DNA of 64,000 bases from G965222505 sp965222505 (lineage in GTDB: Bacteria; Bacteroidota; Rhodothermia; Rhodothermales; DATKEJ01). The stretch is taken from contig OZ244956.1 in assembly GCA_965222505.1 (NCBI GenBank), positions 434,001 through 498,000 on the forward strand. Reading direction: 5' to 3'. Of this stretch, positions 8,300 through 16,577 are shown one piece after another. The first letter of the stretch is position 1, and the number at the start of each line of letters is the position of its first letter. The notes under the pieces are model-generated. The model did no database searches. It was given only the letters and a program-made list of their open reading frames with translations, and was not told the origin of the DNA. The position numbers were made by a program, and so were the translations under genes.

Positions 8300-9133
8300 T
8301 TAGCCTATAGAGAGATTCGGAATAGACGCATCCAGGCTTGCGCCATCAGACGCTATTTCATGTTGAGGTCTGTGGGAAGGTACACCCAAACGTTTGATCA
8401 TTTCGTCCGTCACGTTGGCATAATCAATGGCCCCGCGCGAGGAAACGTCCCGATCAAAAACGGTGTGACCGTCCTGATTGGTTTGAACCAGTGACGTACT
8501 GGTGCGCACGTACCCGTTCAGTACGCAATCACTGTATTTTTGCCGCAGGTAGTTACTGTAGTGGGCATGGACCCGTTTCCGGCCATCGACGCGGGTTAGC
8601 ACGAACAGTGGCTTCGGCAGTTCCGGATTGAGCTTGGCTTTAACCAGCATCACAGTTTGAAACGTCTGCTCCGCCCCCAGAATCGGCTGGTATTCAGGCG
8701 TAACCGGGATCACTACGTGTTGGCTGGCCACCAGGGCATTGAGGCTGAAGACCGTTACGGCTGCGGCCGTATCCAGGATTACCATATCGTAATCATGGGG
8801 TGAATCCAGTGCTTCTTTAACCCAGAACACGTCCGTCGGACGGTTCAGTTTGCGCATGGCCTTCGTCAAGGTACTGGACGCCGGGAGCAAATCAAAGTTC
8901 TGCATGGAAAGAACAGGAATGTCCCGGAACTTCACACCGGCTTGAAACAGCATCAGGGAAGAAGCCTGTTCCGGTGGTTCATCTACCCCGAGGGTACGCG
9001 TCAGAAAGCTCTGCGGGTCCAGGTCGATGACCAGTGTACGGTGCCCTGCCATGCCCAATGCGGCCGCCGTATTAATCACGGAAGTGGTCTTCCCGGTTCC
9101 CCCTTTGTGGTTACAAAAAGTAATCGTAGCCAT
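8300..9133 (-). CDS. ParA/Soj-like P-loop ATPase (orphan)
   Basis: 277 residues. A deviant Walker A (CNHKGGTGKTTSVINTAAAL, Lys10 and Lys16), a VIDLDPQSFLT switch and VILDTAAAV Walker B place it in the ParA/MinD family that segregates or positions DNA and protein cargo. No ParB gene or parS-like site is beside it, and no replication gene is near, so it is not an obvious chromosome or plasmid partition pair. Its next gene downstream, 3 bases away, is the penicillin acylase, an unusual pairing. Start ATG 9133. Confidence 0.9.
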   Translation of the reverse strand: MATITFCNHKGGTGKTTSVINTAAALGMAGHRTLVIDLDPQSFLTRTLGVDEPPEQASSLMLFQAGVKFRDIPVLSMQNFDLLPASSTLTKAMRKLNRPTDVFWVKEALDSPHDYDMVILDTAAAVTVFSLNALVASQHVVIPVTPEYQPILGAEQTFQTVMLVKAKLNPELPKPLFVLTRVDGRKRVHAHYSNYLRQKYSDCVLNGYVRTSTSLVQTNQDGHTVFDRDVSSRGAIDYANVTDEMIKRLGVPSHRPQHEIASDGASLDASIPNLSIG

Positions 9134-9466
9134 ACGTTCTTTTGCCGTGGCGTACGGGATGTGCTACACCCTGGTACGCATAGGTTACCTGATTATATAG
9201 GCAGAGGGGTCGGCGCCAAACGACATGTCGAATGCAATGCGCGTGCGTATCCTGCCTATCTGGATCTTCTTTACAACTGCGCGGGATACGGACTCGGAAA
9301 ATACCTAAGTTCTACAGGATCCGCAACCTCAAATCTATCGTCCCATCGCCGAGCCCACGCAGAAATGCACGAGATGGGCAGCGGATCGTGGGTAATAGGC
9401 CATGAAATGAGGCACCCGTTCAGGGCCTCCCCCAACCATTCACTAACCTTTATCAACCAACCAAAT
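9134..9466. other. Divergent intergenic region parA/maf
   Basis: 333 bases between the divergent ParA and Maf genes. The Maf reading frame stays open upstream to 8942, but that part has no family similarity. I see no hairpin, heptad array or clear promoter consensus. Confidence 0.4.
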
Positions 9467-10051
9467 ATGTCCTTGATCCTTGCGTCGGCCTCTCCACGCC
9501 GACAGGCCCTGCTTCAGCAGTTGGGGCTGGCCTTTATGGTCCACCCCAGCCACATCGATGAAACCACACCTCCGCATATCCATACCCCGGCCGCGCTGGT
9601 TGAACACCTGGCCCTGGAAAAGGCCAAAGCGGTAGCGGCTTCCTTCCCAAATGCCCTGACCCTGGGCGCAGATACCATCGTGGTCCTCGACGGACAAACC
9701 CTGGGCAAACCAGCCACCCCCACCGAGGCTGAGGACATGCTGGCCCAACTCAGCAACCGCACCCATCTGGTGTATACCGGCCTCGGGCTGGTTCACCCGG
9801 CCACGGACAGGGCCATCTCTGCCCATGAAACCACTGCCGTCACCTTCGCCGATCTCTCTCCAGAAGAAATCAGCACCTATGTGGCCTCGGGTGCTCCGAT
9901 GGACAAGGCCGGGGCTTATGGCATACAGGACGACCTGGGGGCCGTCTTTGTATCCAGCATCCAGGGCGATTATTACAACGTCGTGGGCTTACCCCTGCAC
10001 CGATTCTATCAAATCATCAAACATACCTTTTCAGATCTACGTATCTTCTGA
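9467..10051 (+). CDS. maf: Maf-like nucleoside triphosphate pyrophosphatase
   Basis: 194 residues from ATG 9467; the frame is open further upstream but family similarity begins at MSLILASASPRRQALLQQLG, the N-terminal Maf signature. GADTIVVLDGQTLGKP and the C-terminal DKAGAYGIQDDLGAVFVSSI complete the active site. Maf/YhdE proteins hydrolyse dTTP, UTP or modified nucleotides to the monophosphate in the cytoplasm and act in house-cleaning or division arrest. It is followed after 34 bases by an amidotransferase and may share its transcript. Confidence 0.92.
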   Translation: MSLILASASPRRQALLQQLGLAFMVHPSHIDETTPPHIHTPAALVEHLALEKAKAVAASFPNALTLGADTIVVLDGQTLGKPATPTEAEDMLAQLSNRTHLVYTGLGLVHPATDRAISAHETTAVTFADLSPEEISTYVASGAPMDKAGAYGIQDDLGAVFVSSIQGDYYNVVGLPLHRFYQIIKHTFSDLRIF

Positions 10052-10085
10052 CCCTTCGTGTCACGTGTACACCGGCCTCCCTCCC

Positions 10086-10823
10086 ATGGCTCCCTCATTC
10101 GACGCCCTGCGCGTACGGCTCATACAGGTTCGCATCAAACCTGACATCCTTCGGGAAGAACATGCATCGTTTGTGGAACGCGCCGGGTTGAATACCCACC
10201 AGATCATCCAGACGAACGCCATCCGGGATGTTTTGTCAGGGCACCTGTTGGATGATGTTGATGCCGTCTTCATCGGCGGGGCCGGGGCATATTCCGTAAC
10301 GCATACCTACCCCTGGACCGCCGACCTGATACACCTGATCGAGGTGATGTACGACCGGAAACTGCCCCTGTTCGGATCGTGCTGGGGGCACCAGTTTATT
10401 GCCCGCGCCCTCGGCGGCAAGGTCATCAACGATCCCGACCGCGCTGAAATGGGGTGCCATTCCGTGAGCCTGACGTCCAAGGGTAAAAATGACCCCCTCT
10501 TTGCCCCCTTTCCCACGACGTTCAAAGCCAATATGGGGCACCAGGACCGGGTCTCGATCTTGCCCGCCGGCGCGGTCGAACTCGCCTACAATGCCACGGC
10601 CCCCTACCAGGCGTATCGGATCGTGGACCGCCCGATTTACGGCACCCAATTCCACAGCGAACTCAATGCTGAATCAGAGCGGAAACGTCTATACGCTTAC
10701 CGGGACCATTACCCGGCCATGCAGAATGACACCCTGTTTCAAGCCACCCTGGACACCCTCGCCGAAACCACCGAAGTGGACGGCCTCCTCGAACATTTCC
10801 TGCGGCACTATGCCGTGAAGTAA
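10086..10823 (+). CDS. Class I glutamine amidotransferase-like protein
   Basis: 245 residues from ATG 10086. The fold markers are FIGGAGAYSVTHTYPW, the nucleophile elbow LFGSCWGHQFIARALGG (Cys nucleophile) and the His-Glu pair in YGTQFHSELNAE. It therefore has the full Cys-His-Glu triad of class I amidotransferases related to the GuaA glutaminase domain, but with no synthetase domain. Stand-alone relatives act on gamma-glutamyl compounds or remain unassigned. It is downstream of maf. Confidence 0.85.
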   Translation: MAPSFDALRVRLIQVRIKPDILREEHASFVERAGLNTHQIIQTNAIRDVLSGHLLDDVDAVFIGGAGAYSVTHTYPWTADLIHLIEVMYDRKLPLFGSCWGHQFIARALGGKVINDPDRAEMGCHSVSLTSKGKNDPLFAPFPTTFKANMGHQDRVSILPAGAVELAYNATAPYQAYRIVDRPIYGTQFHSELNAESERKRLYAYRDHYPAMQNDTLFQATLDTLAETTEVDGLLEHFLRHYAVK

Positions 10824-10989
10824 CCCGAATTCTCCGAGCAGGTCTCCCTTTTGTTTTTGCGGTGCGCTTATTCCGGGTGCAGATATTTTCTCACCGCCGT
10901 TTGGCGCAGCTTTGGAAACGTGCCACATAGTTGTCGGTATGACATCGTTGCTTGCACCAGCCACTTAATCCCTACCCTCTTTCCCTTAC

Positions 10990-12963
10990 ATGAGAACGGC
11001 CTTCTCCCTTGCGGCCTTGTGCCTCGTTTGCCTCGGTTGTGGTACACCGCAGGATGCGCCCTCTCCAGAGCCACCTCCCGTTTCGGAAACGACGTCCTAC
11101 CTGAATCTGGGGCCGGATGCAGCGTACGTGGGCAAGGACGCCTGCAAGACGTGCCATGCAGACATCTACGAGACCTACGTTACCAGCCAGATGGGCCGTT
11201 CGTTCAAGCCGGCTACCCGAAGTGCAAGCGCCGCCCAATGGGACGGCATTCGCCCCGTATACGATGCCTTCAATGATCTCCATTACCTCCCCTATTCACA
11301 AGGAGAAGCCCTCTTTCTGATGGAGTATCGGCTGGCCGGGCGGGATACCCTCTTCAAACGGATTGAGCGCATCGACTACATCGTGGGGTCTGGGCAGCAT
11401 ACCAACTCGCACATCATGGAGGAAAATGGCTATCTCTATCAAATGCCCCTGACGTGGTATGCCCAGGATGGCAAGTGGGCCCTCCCACCCAAGTTCGCAC
11501 GTGACAACAACTATCGCTTTGGCCGCCCGATCTCCAGCCAGTGCATGGCATGCCACAATGCCTTGCCCGACTTCGTGCCCGGCTCCGAAAACAAGTTCAG
11601 CCGGGTGCCCGATGGAATCGACTGTGAACGGTGCCACGGACCAGGATCTATACATGTGGAGCAAAAACAGACCGGAAAGCTGGTCGATATCACCAAAGAG
11701 ATCGACTACACGATTGTCAACCCCCGCAAACTGCCCGTAGACTTGCAACTCGACGTCTGCAAGCGCTGCCACATGCAGGGGGCTGCAGTCTACCGTGACG
11801 GCCAAAAACCCGAGGACTTCCGCCCCGGCACAGCTTTGGAAGCCAATCAAAATGTATTCTGGTCCAGGGCCGCCGATAGTGCTCGGCACTTCATCATGGC
11901 CTCGCACCCGGACCGGCTGGAGATGAGCCCGTGTTTTACCCAAACGCACAAGCCAGAAAACAGGGAAGCCCAAAACCCAGCCTATGCCCCCATCACCTGC
12001 ATCACCTGCCACAATCCACACCTTGATGTAAAAGCCAAAGGCACCGAAGGCTACAATCAGGACTGCCAGAATTGCCATGCCGGTAACGACGCACCCCCCG
12101 GCAGTTTGGCCTGTACGGAATCAGAGCCCGTTCGCGCAAGACAAGCCAACAACTGCGTCGGCTGTCACATGCCGATGTCTGGCTCGACAGACATTCCATA
12201 CGTCAAGATCACGGACCATTATATCCGGGTTCCACAACCGCTGGGTGCCCAGGCGGCGGATTTCGTCCGGCTAGTGAGCTTTATCGAAAAAAACCCGACC
12301 GACAAGGACCTGGCAGACGGGTTTCTTACCTACTTCGAGGAAATCACCAACCAACCGGGCTTTCTGGACTCTGCCGAAGTCTATCTCGAAAAAGCCGGAA
12401 AGGACATGACGCAGGACAAACTGGCGGCTTCTCTGATTCGGTTGTGGTCCTTACAGGAGGATTATCCGGCCATCACACGCTTTGCCGGTACGGCACAAAC
12501 GGCAATTGCCCGTGATGCCTGGTCCCTGTACCGAACCGGCGAGGCTTTTGCCAAACAGGGCATGAACAAAGAAGCCATCAACTATTATAACCAGGCCGTT
12601 GCGCTCGCCCCGGACCACCTCCGTTTCCGCCTTAAACAGGCCACGGCCTACAGCAATGACGGGCAATTTGACACCGCCCTTTCGTTCTTCGACACCCTCA
12701 TCCGTGACAACCCCAAGTTTAGCGATGCCCTTAATAACAGGGGCTTTACCCACCTCGTAACAGGCAACCTTGATGCGGCTGAATCAGATTTCCTGGCTGC
12801 CCTGGCCCTGGACCCCGATGCCATTCAACCCCTGGCGAACCTGGCCTCACTCTATTTCAACACCCAACGCAACGATCAAGCGCGCCGGTACGTCGAGCAC
12901 CTCCTGAAACTGGAACCGAATAATCCACAATTCCTGCAATTGATGGATTTGCTGAACGGTTAG
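10990..12963 (+). CDS. Multihaem cytochrome c lipoprotein with C-terminal TPRs
   Basis: 657 residues. A lipobox (LVCLGC, Cys17) predicts a lipoprotein. Seven CXXCH haem c sites are seen: CKTCH (52-56), CMACH, CERCH, CKRCH, CITCH, CQNCH and CVGCH, the fourth and fifth separated by a conserved-looking SPCFTQTH. The CHMPMSGSTDIPYVKITDHY block after the last site is typical of the cytochrome c554/octahaem-like family. From about residue 500 three or more TPR units follow (AINYYNQAVALAPDHLRFRL and later). The protein should transfer electrons outside the inner membrane. It is alone on its strand and convergent with the DAO gene; the two nearly abut. Confidence 0.88.
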   Translation: MRTAFSLAALCLVCLGCGTPQDAPSPEPPPVSETTSYLNLGPDAAYVGKDACKTCHADIYETYVTSQMGRSFKPATRSASAAQWDGIRPVYDAFNDLHYLPYSQGEALFLMEYRLAGRDTLFKRIERIDYIVGSGQHTNSHIMEENGYLYQMPLTWYAQDGKWALPPKFARDNNYRFGRPISSQCMACHNALPDFVPGSENKFSRVPDGIDCERCHGPGSIHVEQKQTGKLVDITKEIDYTIVNPRKLPVDLQLDVCKRCHMQGAAVYRDGQKPEDFRPGTALEANQNVFWSRAADSARHFIMASHPDRLEMSPCFTQTHKPENREAQNPAYAPITCITCHNPHLDVKAKGTEGYNQDCQNCHAGNDAPPGSLACTESEPVRARQANNCVGCHMPMSGSTDIPYVKITDHYIRVPQPLGAQAADFVRLVSFIEKNPTDKDLADGFLTYFEEITNQPGFLDSAEVYLEKAGKDMTQDKLAASLIRLWSLQEDYPAITRFAGTAQTAIARDAWSLYRTGEAFAKQGMNKEAINYYNQAVALAPDHLRFRLKQATAYSNDGQFDTALSFFDTLIRDNPKFSDALNNRGFTHLVTGNLDAAESDFLAALALDPDAIQPLANLASLYFNTQRNDQARRYVEHLLKLEPNNPQFLQLMDLLNG

Positions 12964-12965
12964 TG

Positions 12966-13060
12966 CTACCTGTCGAACCGCTTGACGTCGAACAGGTCCA
13001 ACCCCTCCGGCTCCGAAGTGCCCATGATGCACTCGGCCATCAACTTGCCCGTACGAAACC
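12966..13060 (-). pseudogene. Out-of-frame C-terminal tail of the DAO oxidoreductase
   Basis: In the next reading frame the sequence continues the family C-terminus: FRTGKLMAECIMGTSEPEG, then LDLFDVKRFDR and a stop at 12966. The frame break is at about 13054-13060, where one base appears to be missing before CGT ACG (expected Phe-Arg-Thr-Gly). With the base restored the gene would span 12966-14143 and be about 392 residues. Either a real frameshift or a sequencing/assembly error. Confidence 0.7.
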
Positions 13061-14143
13061 GAAGGCCATGCCGTGCCCGGTAAATCCGCCGACCCACCAA
13101 CTCCCCGGATGATCGGACAGTTGCCCGATCATGGGCAGATGATCCAAAGAAAAACCCATAACGCCACTCCATTGCATAACCGTTTTCACTTCTTTGACCT
13201 CTGGAAAATGCCGGTTGAGATACGCCCTTAAATCGGCTTGCACGGCCTCGGTGGTTTCATCCACGTACCCTCGTTCTTCATGTTCGTGAAGGTGGCGGGC
13301 ACCGCCCAGCAAGAGCCGCCCGTTCAGGTCCTGACGCAGGTAATAGAACCCATTGTCTGAATACACCGGCTGTTTGAGCCACCGTGCATACAGCGGTGCT
13401 GTGGCCATCATCTGTGCCCGAACCGGCCGTACATACGCCGACAAGGAAGGAAAAAGGAGGGGAAGATAGGCATTGAGTGCAAACACGGCTCTCCGAGCTG
13501 AAATGCACCGTAAGGGCGTATGAAGTTGTATCCCTTCCGTGCCAGATTCTACCCGTTCAACAGGATGCTCGATGAGGACTTGTGCCGTGGAGCGTTCCAC
13601 AATATGGTGTACCAATCTGGCCGGGTGCAAAGCCCCGTTGGTGGCAAGGTATAATCCACCCCTGAAGCCCCGGCTACGCAAATGCGCGTTGACCTTGTCT
13701 GCATCCCAATATTCAGCCTCATAGCCTAAGGCTACCATGGATGGAGCGGAAGACTGCAACTGCGCGTCTTCCGTGGCATCGCCCGCTACGGTCAGGCTCC
13801 CACAATCCTCGAACAGAAAGGCCGAAGGCTCAAATTCGGCAAGCAAGCTGTCCCGGTTTTCCCGCGTCCAAGCCCACAACCGCTGCACGGCCTCCTTTCC
13901 ATGCCGGTCCACATCCTGTTGGTAATTGCCGGTTGCCCCTTGCAATAAAAAGCCGGCATTGCGTCCGCTGGCTCCTGCCCCCAGCTTTCTGGCTTCTATC
14001 AGTACGATGCGCAAGTCAGGGTTCTGCTTGCCGAGCCAATAGGCCGTGCTTACCCCCGTGATGCCCCCGCCGACAACGGCAATGTCCACCTCAAGATCCG
14101 GGACGGCCTGTACGGTGCGCTGCCAAATGGAAAAAGTAGACAT
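13040..14143 (-). CDS. FAD-dependent oxidoreductase (DAO family), C-terminus frameshifted
   Basis: 367 residues as read. DIAVVGGGITGVSTAYWLG is the FAD-binding Rossmann motif, followed by LIEARKLGAGASGRNAGFLL, the second flavin block typical of glycine oxidase/DadA-like amine oxidases. SWWVGGFTGHGMAFGF is the C-terminal flavin-binding motif and normally continues into a 25-30 residue helix; here the frame ends with VRAS and the expected tail lies in the neighbouring frame (12966-13060). The enzyme would oxidise a secondary or primary amine or amino acid in the cytoplasm. Start ATG 14143 lies just after a heptad array. Confidence 0.85.
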   Translation of the reverse strand: MSTFSIWQRTVQAVPDLEVDIAVVGGGITGVSTAYWLGKQNPDLRIVLIEARKLGAGASGRNAGFLLQGATGNYQQDVDRHGKEAVQRLWAWTRENRDSLLAEFEPSAFLFEDCGSLTVAGDATEDAQLQSSAPSMVALGYEAEYWDADKVNAHLRSRGFRGGLYLATNGALHPARLVHHIVERSTAQVLIEHPVERVESGTEGIQLHTPLRCISARRAVFALNAYLPLLFPSLSAYVRPVRAQMMATAPLYARWLKQPVYSDNGFYYLRQDLNGRLLLGGARHLHEHEERGYVDETTEAVQADLRAYLNRHFPEVKEVKTVMQWSGVMGFSLDHLPMIGQLSDHPGSWWVGGFTGHGMAFGFVRAS

Positions 14144-14149
14144 GGTTTA

Positions 14150-14177
14150 ACGTGCGACGTACTACGTGCGACGTGCG
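14150..14177. repeat. Heptad array (ACGTGCG)
   Basis: Four contiguous in-phase heptamers, ACGTGCG at 14150, 14164 and 14171 with ACGTACT between them. It starts 7 bases upstream of the DAO start codon. The same heptamer recurs at 14765, 14880 (inverted), 22696, 28959 and 34497. Confidence 0.8.
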
Positions 14178-14409
14178 CTTTCCGCATATCGACGAAGTGC
14201 TTTAGAAACTGTACGATAGTTGAGATGGATAAAATCTAAGGGATCGAACAATGCGAAGGAAAGGGCATTGCTTGATTTTACACCGAAATATTACAGGTCC
14301 TCCTGCCTTTGTTCGATGGTTTTCAGGATGTCGTACGCCGTCGTATCTTGCGCTTGGACCGACAGCATGAGGCAGATTGATTTTTTACAACCACGTAAAC
14401 ACGCGAGGC

Positions 14410-14763
14410 ATGAACCTTCAACCTTTTTTAGAACAGGTCCGGTTTGACGAAAATGGGCGCGTCGCTGCCGTGGTCCAGGATGCCAAATCAAACCGGCTCC
14501 TGATGGTGGCCTACATGAACGCGGATACATTACGACAAACCCTGGAAACAGGCCAGATGACCTACTGGAGCCGGAGCCGCCAAGAAGTCTGGGTCAAAGG
14601 ACAAACAAGCGGCCACACCCAACACGTCGTCGATGCCTACCTTGACTGCGACGGTGATGCCCTCCTGTTCAAAGTCAACCAAACCGGCCCGGCATGTCAC
14701 ACGAATCGGACGTCTTGTTTTTATAGACACTGGGATGGCAGACAACTTGAGGTTTTAGATTAA
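14410..14763 (+). CDS. hisI: Phosphoribosyl-AMP cyclohydrolase
   Basis: 117 residues from ATG 14410 (GAGG 4 bases upstream; an earlier in-frame start at 14377 is less likely). The signature YWSRSRQEVWVKGQTSGHTQ, the aspartate-rich YLDCDGDALLFKV and the cysteines in GPACHTNRTSCFYR match HisI, which opens the ring of phosphoribosyl-AMP, the third step of histidine synthesis, using zinc and magnesium. It is the monofunctional form, without the HisE pyrophosphatase. No other his gene is adjacent; hisC is 30 kb away, so the pathway is scattered. Confidence 0.96.
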   Translation: MNLQPFLEQVRFDENGRVAAVVQDAKSNRLLMVAYMNADTLRQTLETGQMTYWSRSRQEVWVKGQTSGHTQHVVDAYLDCDGDALLFKVNQTGPACHTNRTSCFYRHWDGRQLEVLD

Positions 14764-14764
14764 T

Positions 14765-14893
14765 ACGTGCGACGTATGGCCTGACCAACTAAATAAATGG
14801 CTCCTTCGCGTTGCAACCTATTTTATTATTGGCACCCCTTATGAGAAGTAATTTCATGTTCCAATCACATTTTGCACGTCGCACGTAAAACGT
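14765..14893. repeat. Inverted pair of ACGTGCG heptads around a 94-bp spacer
   Basis: Left arm ACGTGCG ACGTATG at 14765-14778, starting at the hisI stop; right arm TGCACGT, CGCACGT, AAAACGT at 14873-14893, ending one base before the TetR start codon. The arms are complementary and all units are in 7-base phase. The 94 bases between them show no gene or promoter I can name. Confidence 0.75.
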
Positions 14894-14894
14894 C

Positions 14895-15533
14895 ATGGGT
14901 ACCAAAGAACGGAAACAGCGCGAGAAGCAACAGCGCATCACCCTGATTCTTGATGCAGCGGAACGGGTATTTTTTGCCGAGGGGGGGGCGGCGGCCACGA
15001 TGGGTGCCGTTGCTGAGGCCGCCGAATTGAGTAAGGGCCTGCTCTACTTTTATTTTAAGGACAAGGAAGACCTGTACAATGCCCTCTCCCAGCGGGGCTT
15101 GCGCATCCTCCACGGGCTACTGCTGGAAGCCGTGGCTCAACCGGCGGAAGGCATCGACCAGTTGGAAGCCATCGGACACGCCTACTGGGATTTCTTCCGC
15201 CGATATCCCAATGCCTTTGAAGCCGTCGCGCATTACGAGAACTATGTGCCCTCGGCCAATGACCCGGCTGCCTACGCCGTGGCCTCGGAGACCGAAGCCA
15301 CCAAAGTACTCGACCTCATCACAGAAACCGTCCGCACCGGCATCGCCGATGGCTCCATCCGGGCCGAACTAAACCCTGCCCAAACGGCTATCATTGCCTG
15401 GGCCCAACTGCATGGGGTCTTACAGACGGTGCACACCAAACGGTTATTTCTCAAAGCCCATGCCAACCTGGATCCCGATCATATCATCCGGCCAGCCATA
15501 GCCCTCATCCGCCGTGCCATTGGCAAGGACTAG
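14895..15533 (+). CDS. TetR/AcrR family transcriptional regulator
   Basis: 212 residues. The N-terminal helix-turn-helix (RITLILDAAERVFFAEGGAA then TMGAVAEAAELSKGLLYFYF) is a standard TetR DNA-binding domain, followed by KDKEDLYNALSQRG and an all-helical ligand domain with a C-terminal TetR_C-like region. It should be a ligand-relieved repressor. Its target is not obvious: neighbours are hisI upstream and the convergent sulfur cluster downstream. A hairpin terminator on its strand lies at 15667-15694. Confidence 0.93.
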   Translation: MGTKERKQREKQQRITLILDAAERVFFAEGGAAATMGAVAEAAELSKGLLYFYFKDKEDLYNALSQRGLRILHGLLLEAVAQPAEGIDQLEAIGHAYWDFFRRYPNAFEAVAHYENYVPSANDPAAYAVASETEATKVLDLITETVRTGIADGSIRAELNPAQTAIIAWAQLHGVLQTVHTKRLFLKAHANLDPDHIIRPAIALIRRAIGKD

Positions 15534-15666
15534 GAAACCTGTTCTGATGGCCCGAGCACGTGCGTAAATGCAACAGTATATTCCCTCGTGTTATATGAGC
15601 CGTGGATCAAGTTGGAGGGGGCGAGCTTCAGTTAACGCAAGGGACGAATACTTGGGATGCAACGGG

Positions 15667-15694
15667 CCGCACCGCTATGGTGCGGTTATTTCTT
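15667..15694 (+). terminator. Rho-independent-type terminator downstream of tetR
   Basis: A perfect 7-bp stem, CCGCACC at 15667-15673 and GGTGCGG at 15679-15685, with a 5-base loop and followed by TTATTTCTT. It is oriented for rightward transcription ending after tetR, and lies at the end of the convergent dsrE gene. Confidence 0.6.
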
Positions 15695-16208
15695 ATACAA
15701 AGATGATCTGTGTGCCTTCGCCATCGGCCAGGGCGTACATATCGCCTACGGTGATGATGTCTTCGAGATCGTCGATGAAGTCTTCGCGGGTGAGGTGAAA
15801 CATTTCTACAGCCAACTTACAGCCGTAGAGTTTCCCGCCCGCAGCAGCGATCATTTCCACAAATTCGGAGACCGGCGGGATATCCAGTTTGTCCATTTCC
15901 TTCTTCATCATCGTTGAAGCCAGGGCTTCAAAGCCGGGCAAGCCACCGATCATCGTCGGGAGTTTGGGCATAAAAGCAGGGTTGCCCACCGTAGCCGTGT
16001 GCAGGTGATCCTGTTTCGACTTGGTGATGGCATCCAGGCCGAAGAACGTAAAAAACATATTGGCTTCAAGGCCTTCCATCAAGGCCCCATTGGCCATGAT
16101 GAGGGAAGCATACACATCTTCAAGCGTCCCCCGTGCACAGATAATGAGCACTTTTTTCAGGGGATATTTCTTTTCCGCAGCTTTGGCGGCAGGAGCAGAG
16201 AGTTCCAT
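15693..16208 (-). CDS. DsrE-like sulfur-carrier protein
   Basis: 171 residues from ATG 16208. The family features are LKKVLIICARGTLEDVYASL, ANMFFTFFGLDAI and the C-terminal GGKLYGCKLAVEMF, where the Cys is the likely persulfide-carrying residue, ending with DMYALADGEGTQIIF. Members form trimers or hexamers and move sulfane sulfur between proteins. It is the last gene of a leftward set with the DsrC/TusE protein (31 bases upstream) and the SQR-like enzyme, which supports a job in sulfide or persulfide oxidation. Confidence 0.88.
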   Translation of the reverse strand: MELSAPAAKAAEKKYPLKKVLIICARGTLEDVYASLIMANGALMEGLEANMFFTFFGLDAITKSKQDHLHTATVGNPAFMPKLPTMIGGLPGFEALASTMMKKEMDKLDIPPVSEFVEMIAAAGGKLYGCKLAVEMFHLTREDFIDDLEDIITVGDMYALADGEGTQIIFV

Positions 16209-16239
16209 GTTCTTATGGGTTTTATGTGCGGGGTACGAC

Positions 16240-16551
16240 TCAGACGCAGCTCGTCGGCTTGGGGATGCCGGCAATGTGGCTGGACACCTTCAGCGGGCCA
16301 CCCGGAAACAGGCTGTAGAATTCCTTGATGCTCACTACACCGGACTTGCCGATGCGGCGAATTGAAAGTGGGGTACCCTCTGCGTATTTTTCCCGAAGGA
16401 GGTGAATGACTTCAAAGTGTTTGTCCGTTAGGCTAATGCCGTGTTCCAGGGCCAGCAGGACGGCCAGGTCCCGGTTCCATTGTTCATGGTCGGTGAAGTA
16501 CCCCTCTTCATTGACATCGATCAGGGTACCTGCAAGTTCGCGTTGAGGCAT
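16240..16551 (-). CDS. DsrC/TusE family sulfur-relay protein
   Basis: 103 residues. It shows the family core (DVNEEGYFTDHEQWNRDLAV, HFEVIHLLREKY) and the flexible C-terminal arm GIPKPTSCV with the invariant penultimate Cys. The second Cys that true dissimilatory DsrC carries about ten residues earlier is replaced (LKVSSHIAG), so it has only CysA, as in TusE and related carriers. It lies 26 bases downstream of the SQR-like gene and 31 bases upstream of dsrE. Likely accepts a persulfide from the DsrE partner. Confidence 0.9.
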   Translation of the reverse strand: MPQRELAGTLIDVNEEGYFTDHEQWNRDLAVLLALEHGISLTDKHFEVIHLLREKYAEGTPLSIRRIGKSGVVSIKEFYSLFPGGPLKVSSHIAGIPKPTSCV

Positions 16552-16577
16552 GGTTGGTTCCAGTTAAGGTTCAACAG

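Noticed and set aside
8300..9133. Plasmid partition locus or replication origin
   Set aside because: No ParB, parS-like palindromes, Rep gene or DnaA boxes accompany the ParA gene.
8942..9466. N-terminal extension of the Maf frame
   Set aside because: It crosses the divergent parA gene and promoter region; Maf similarity starts at 9467.
16240..16551. True dissimilatory DsrC
   Set aside because: The second conserved Cys is missing and no dsrAB genes are nearby, so TusE/DsrC-like carrier is the safer call.
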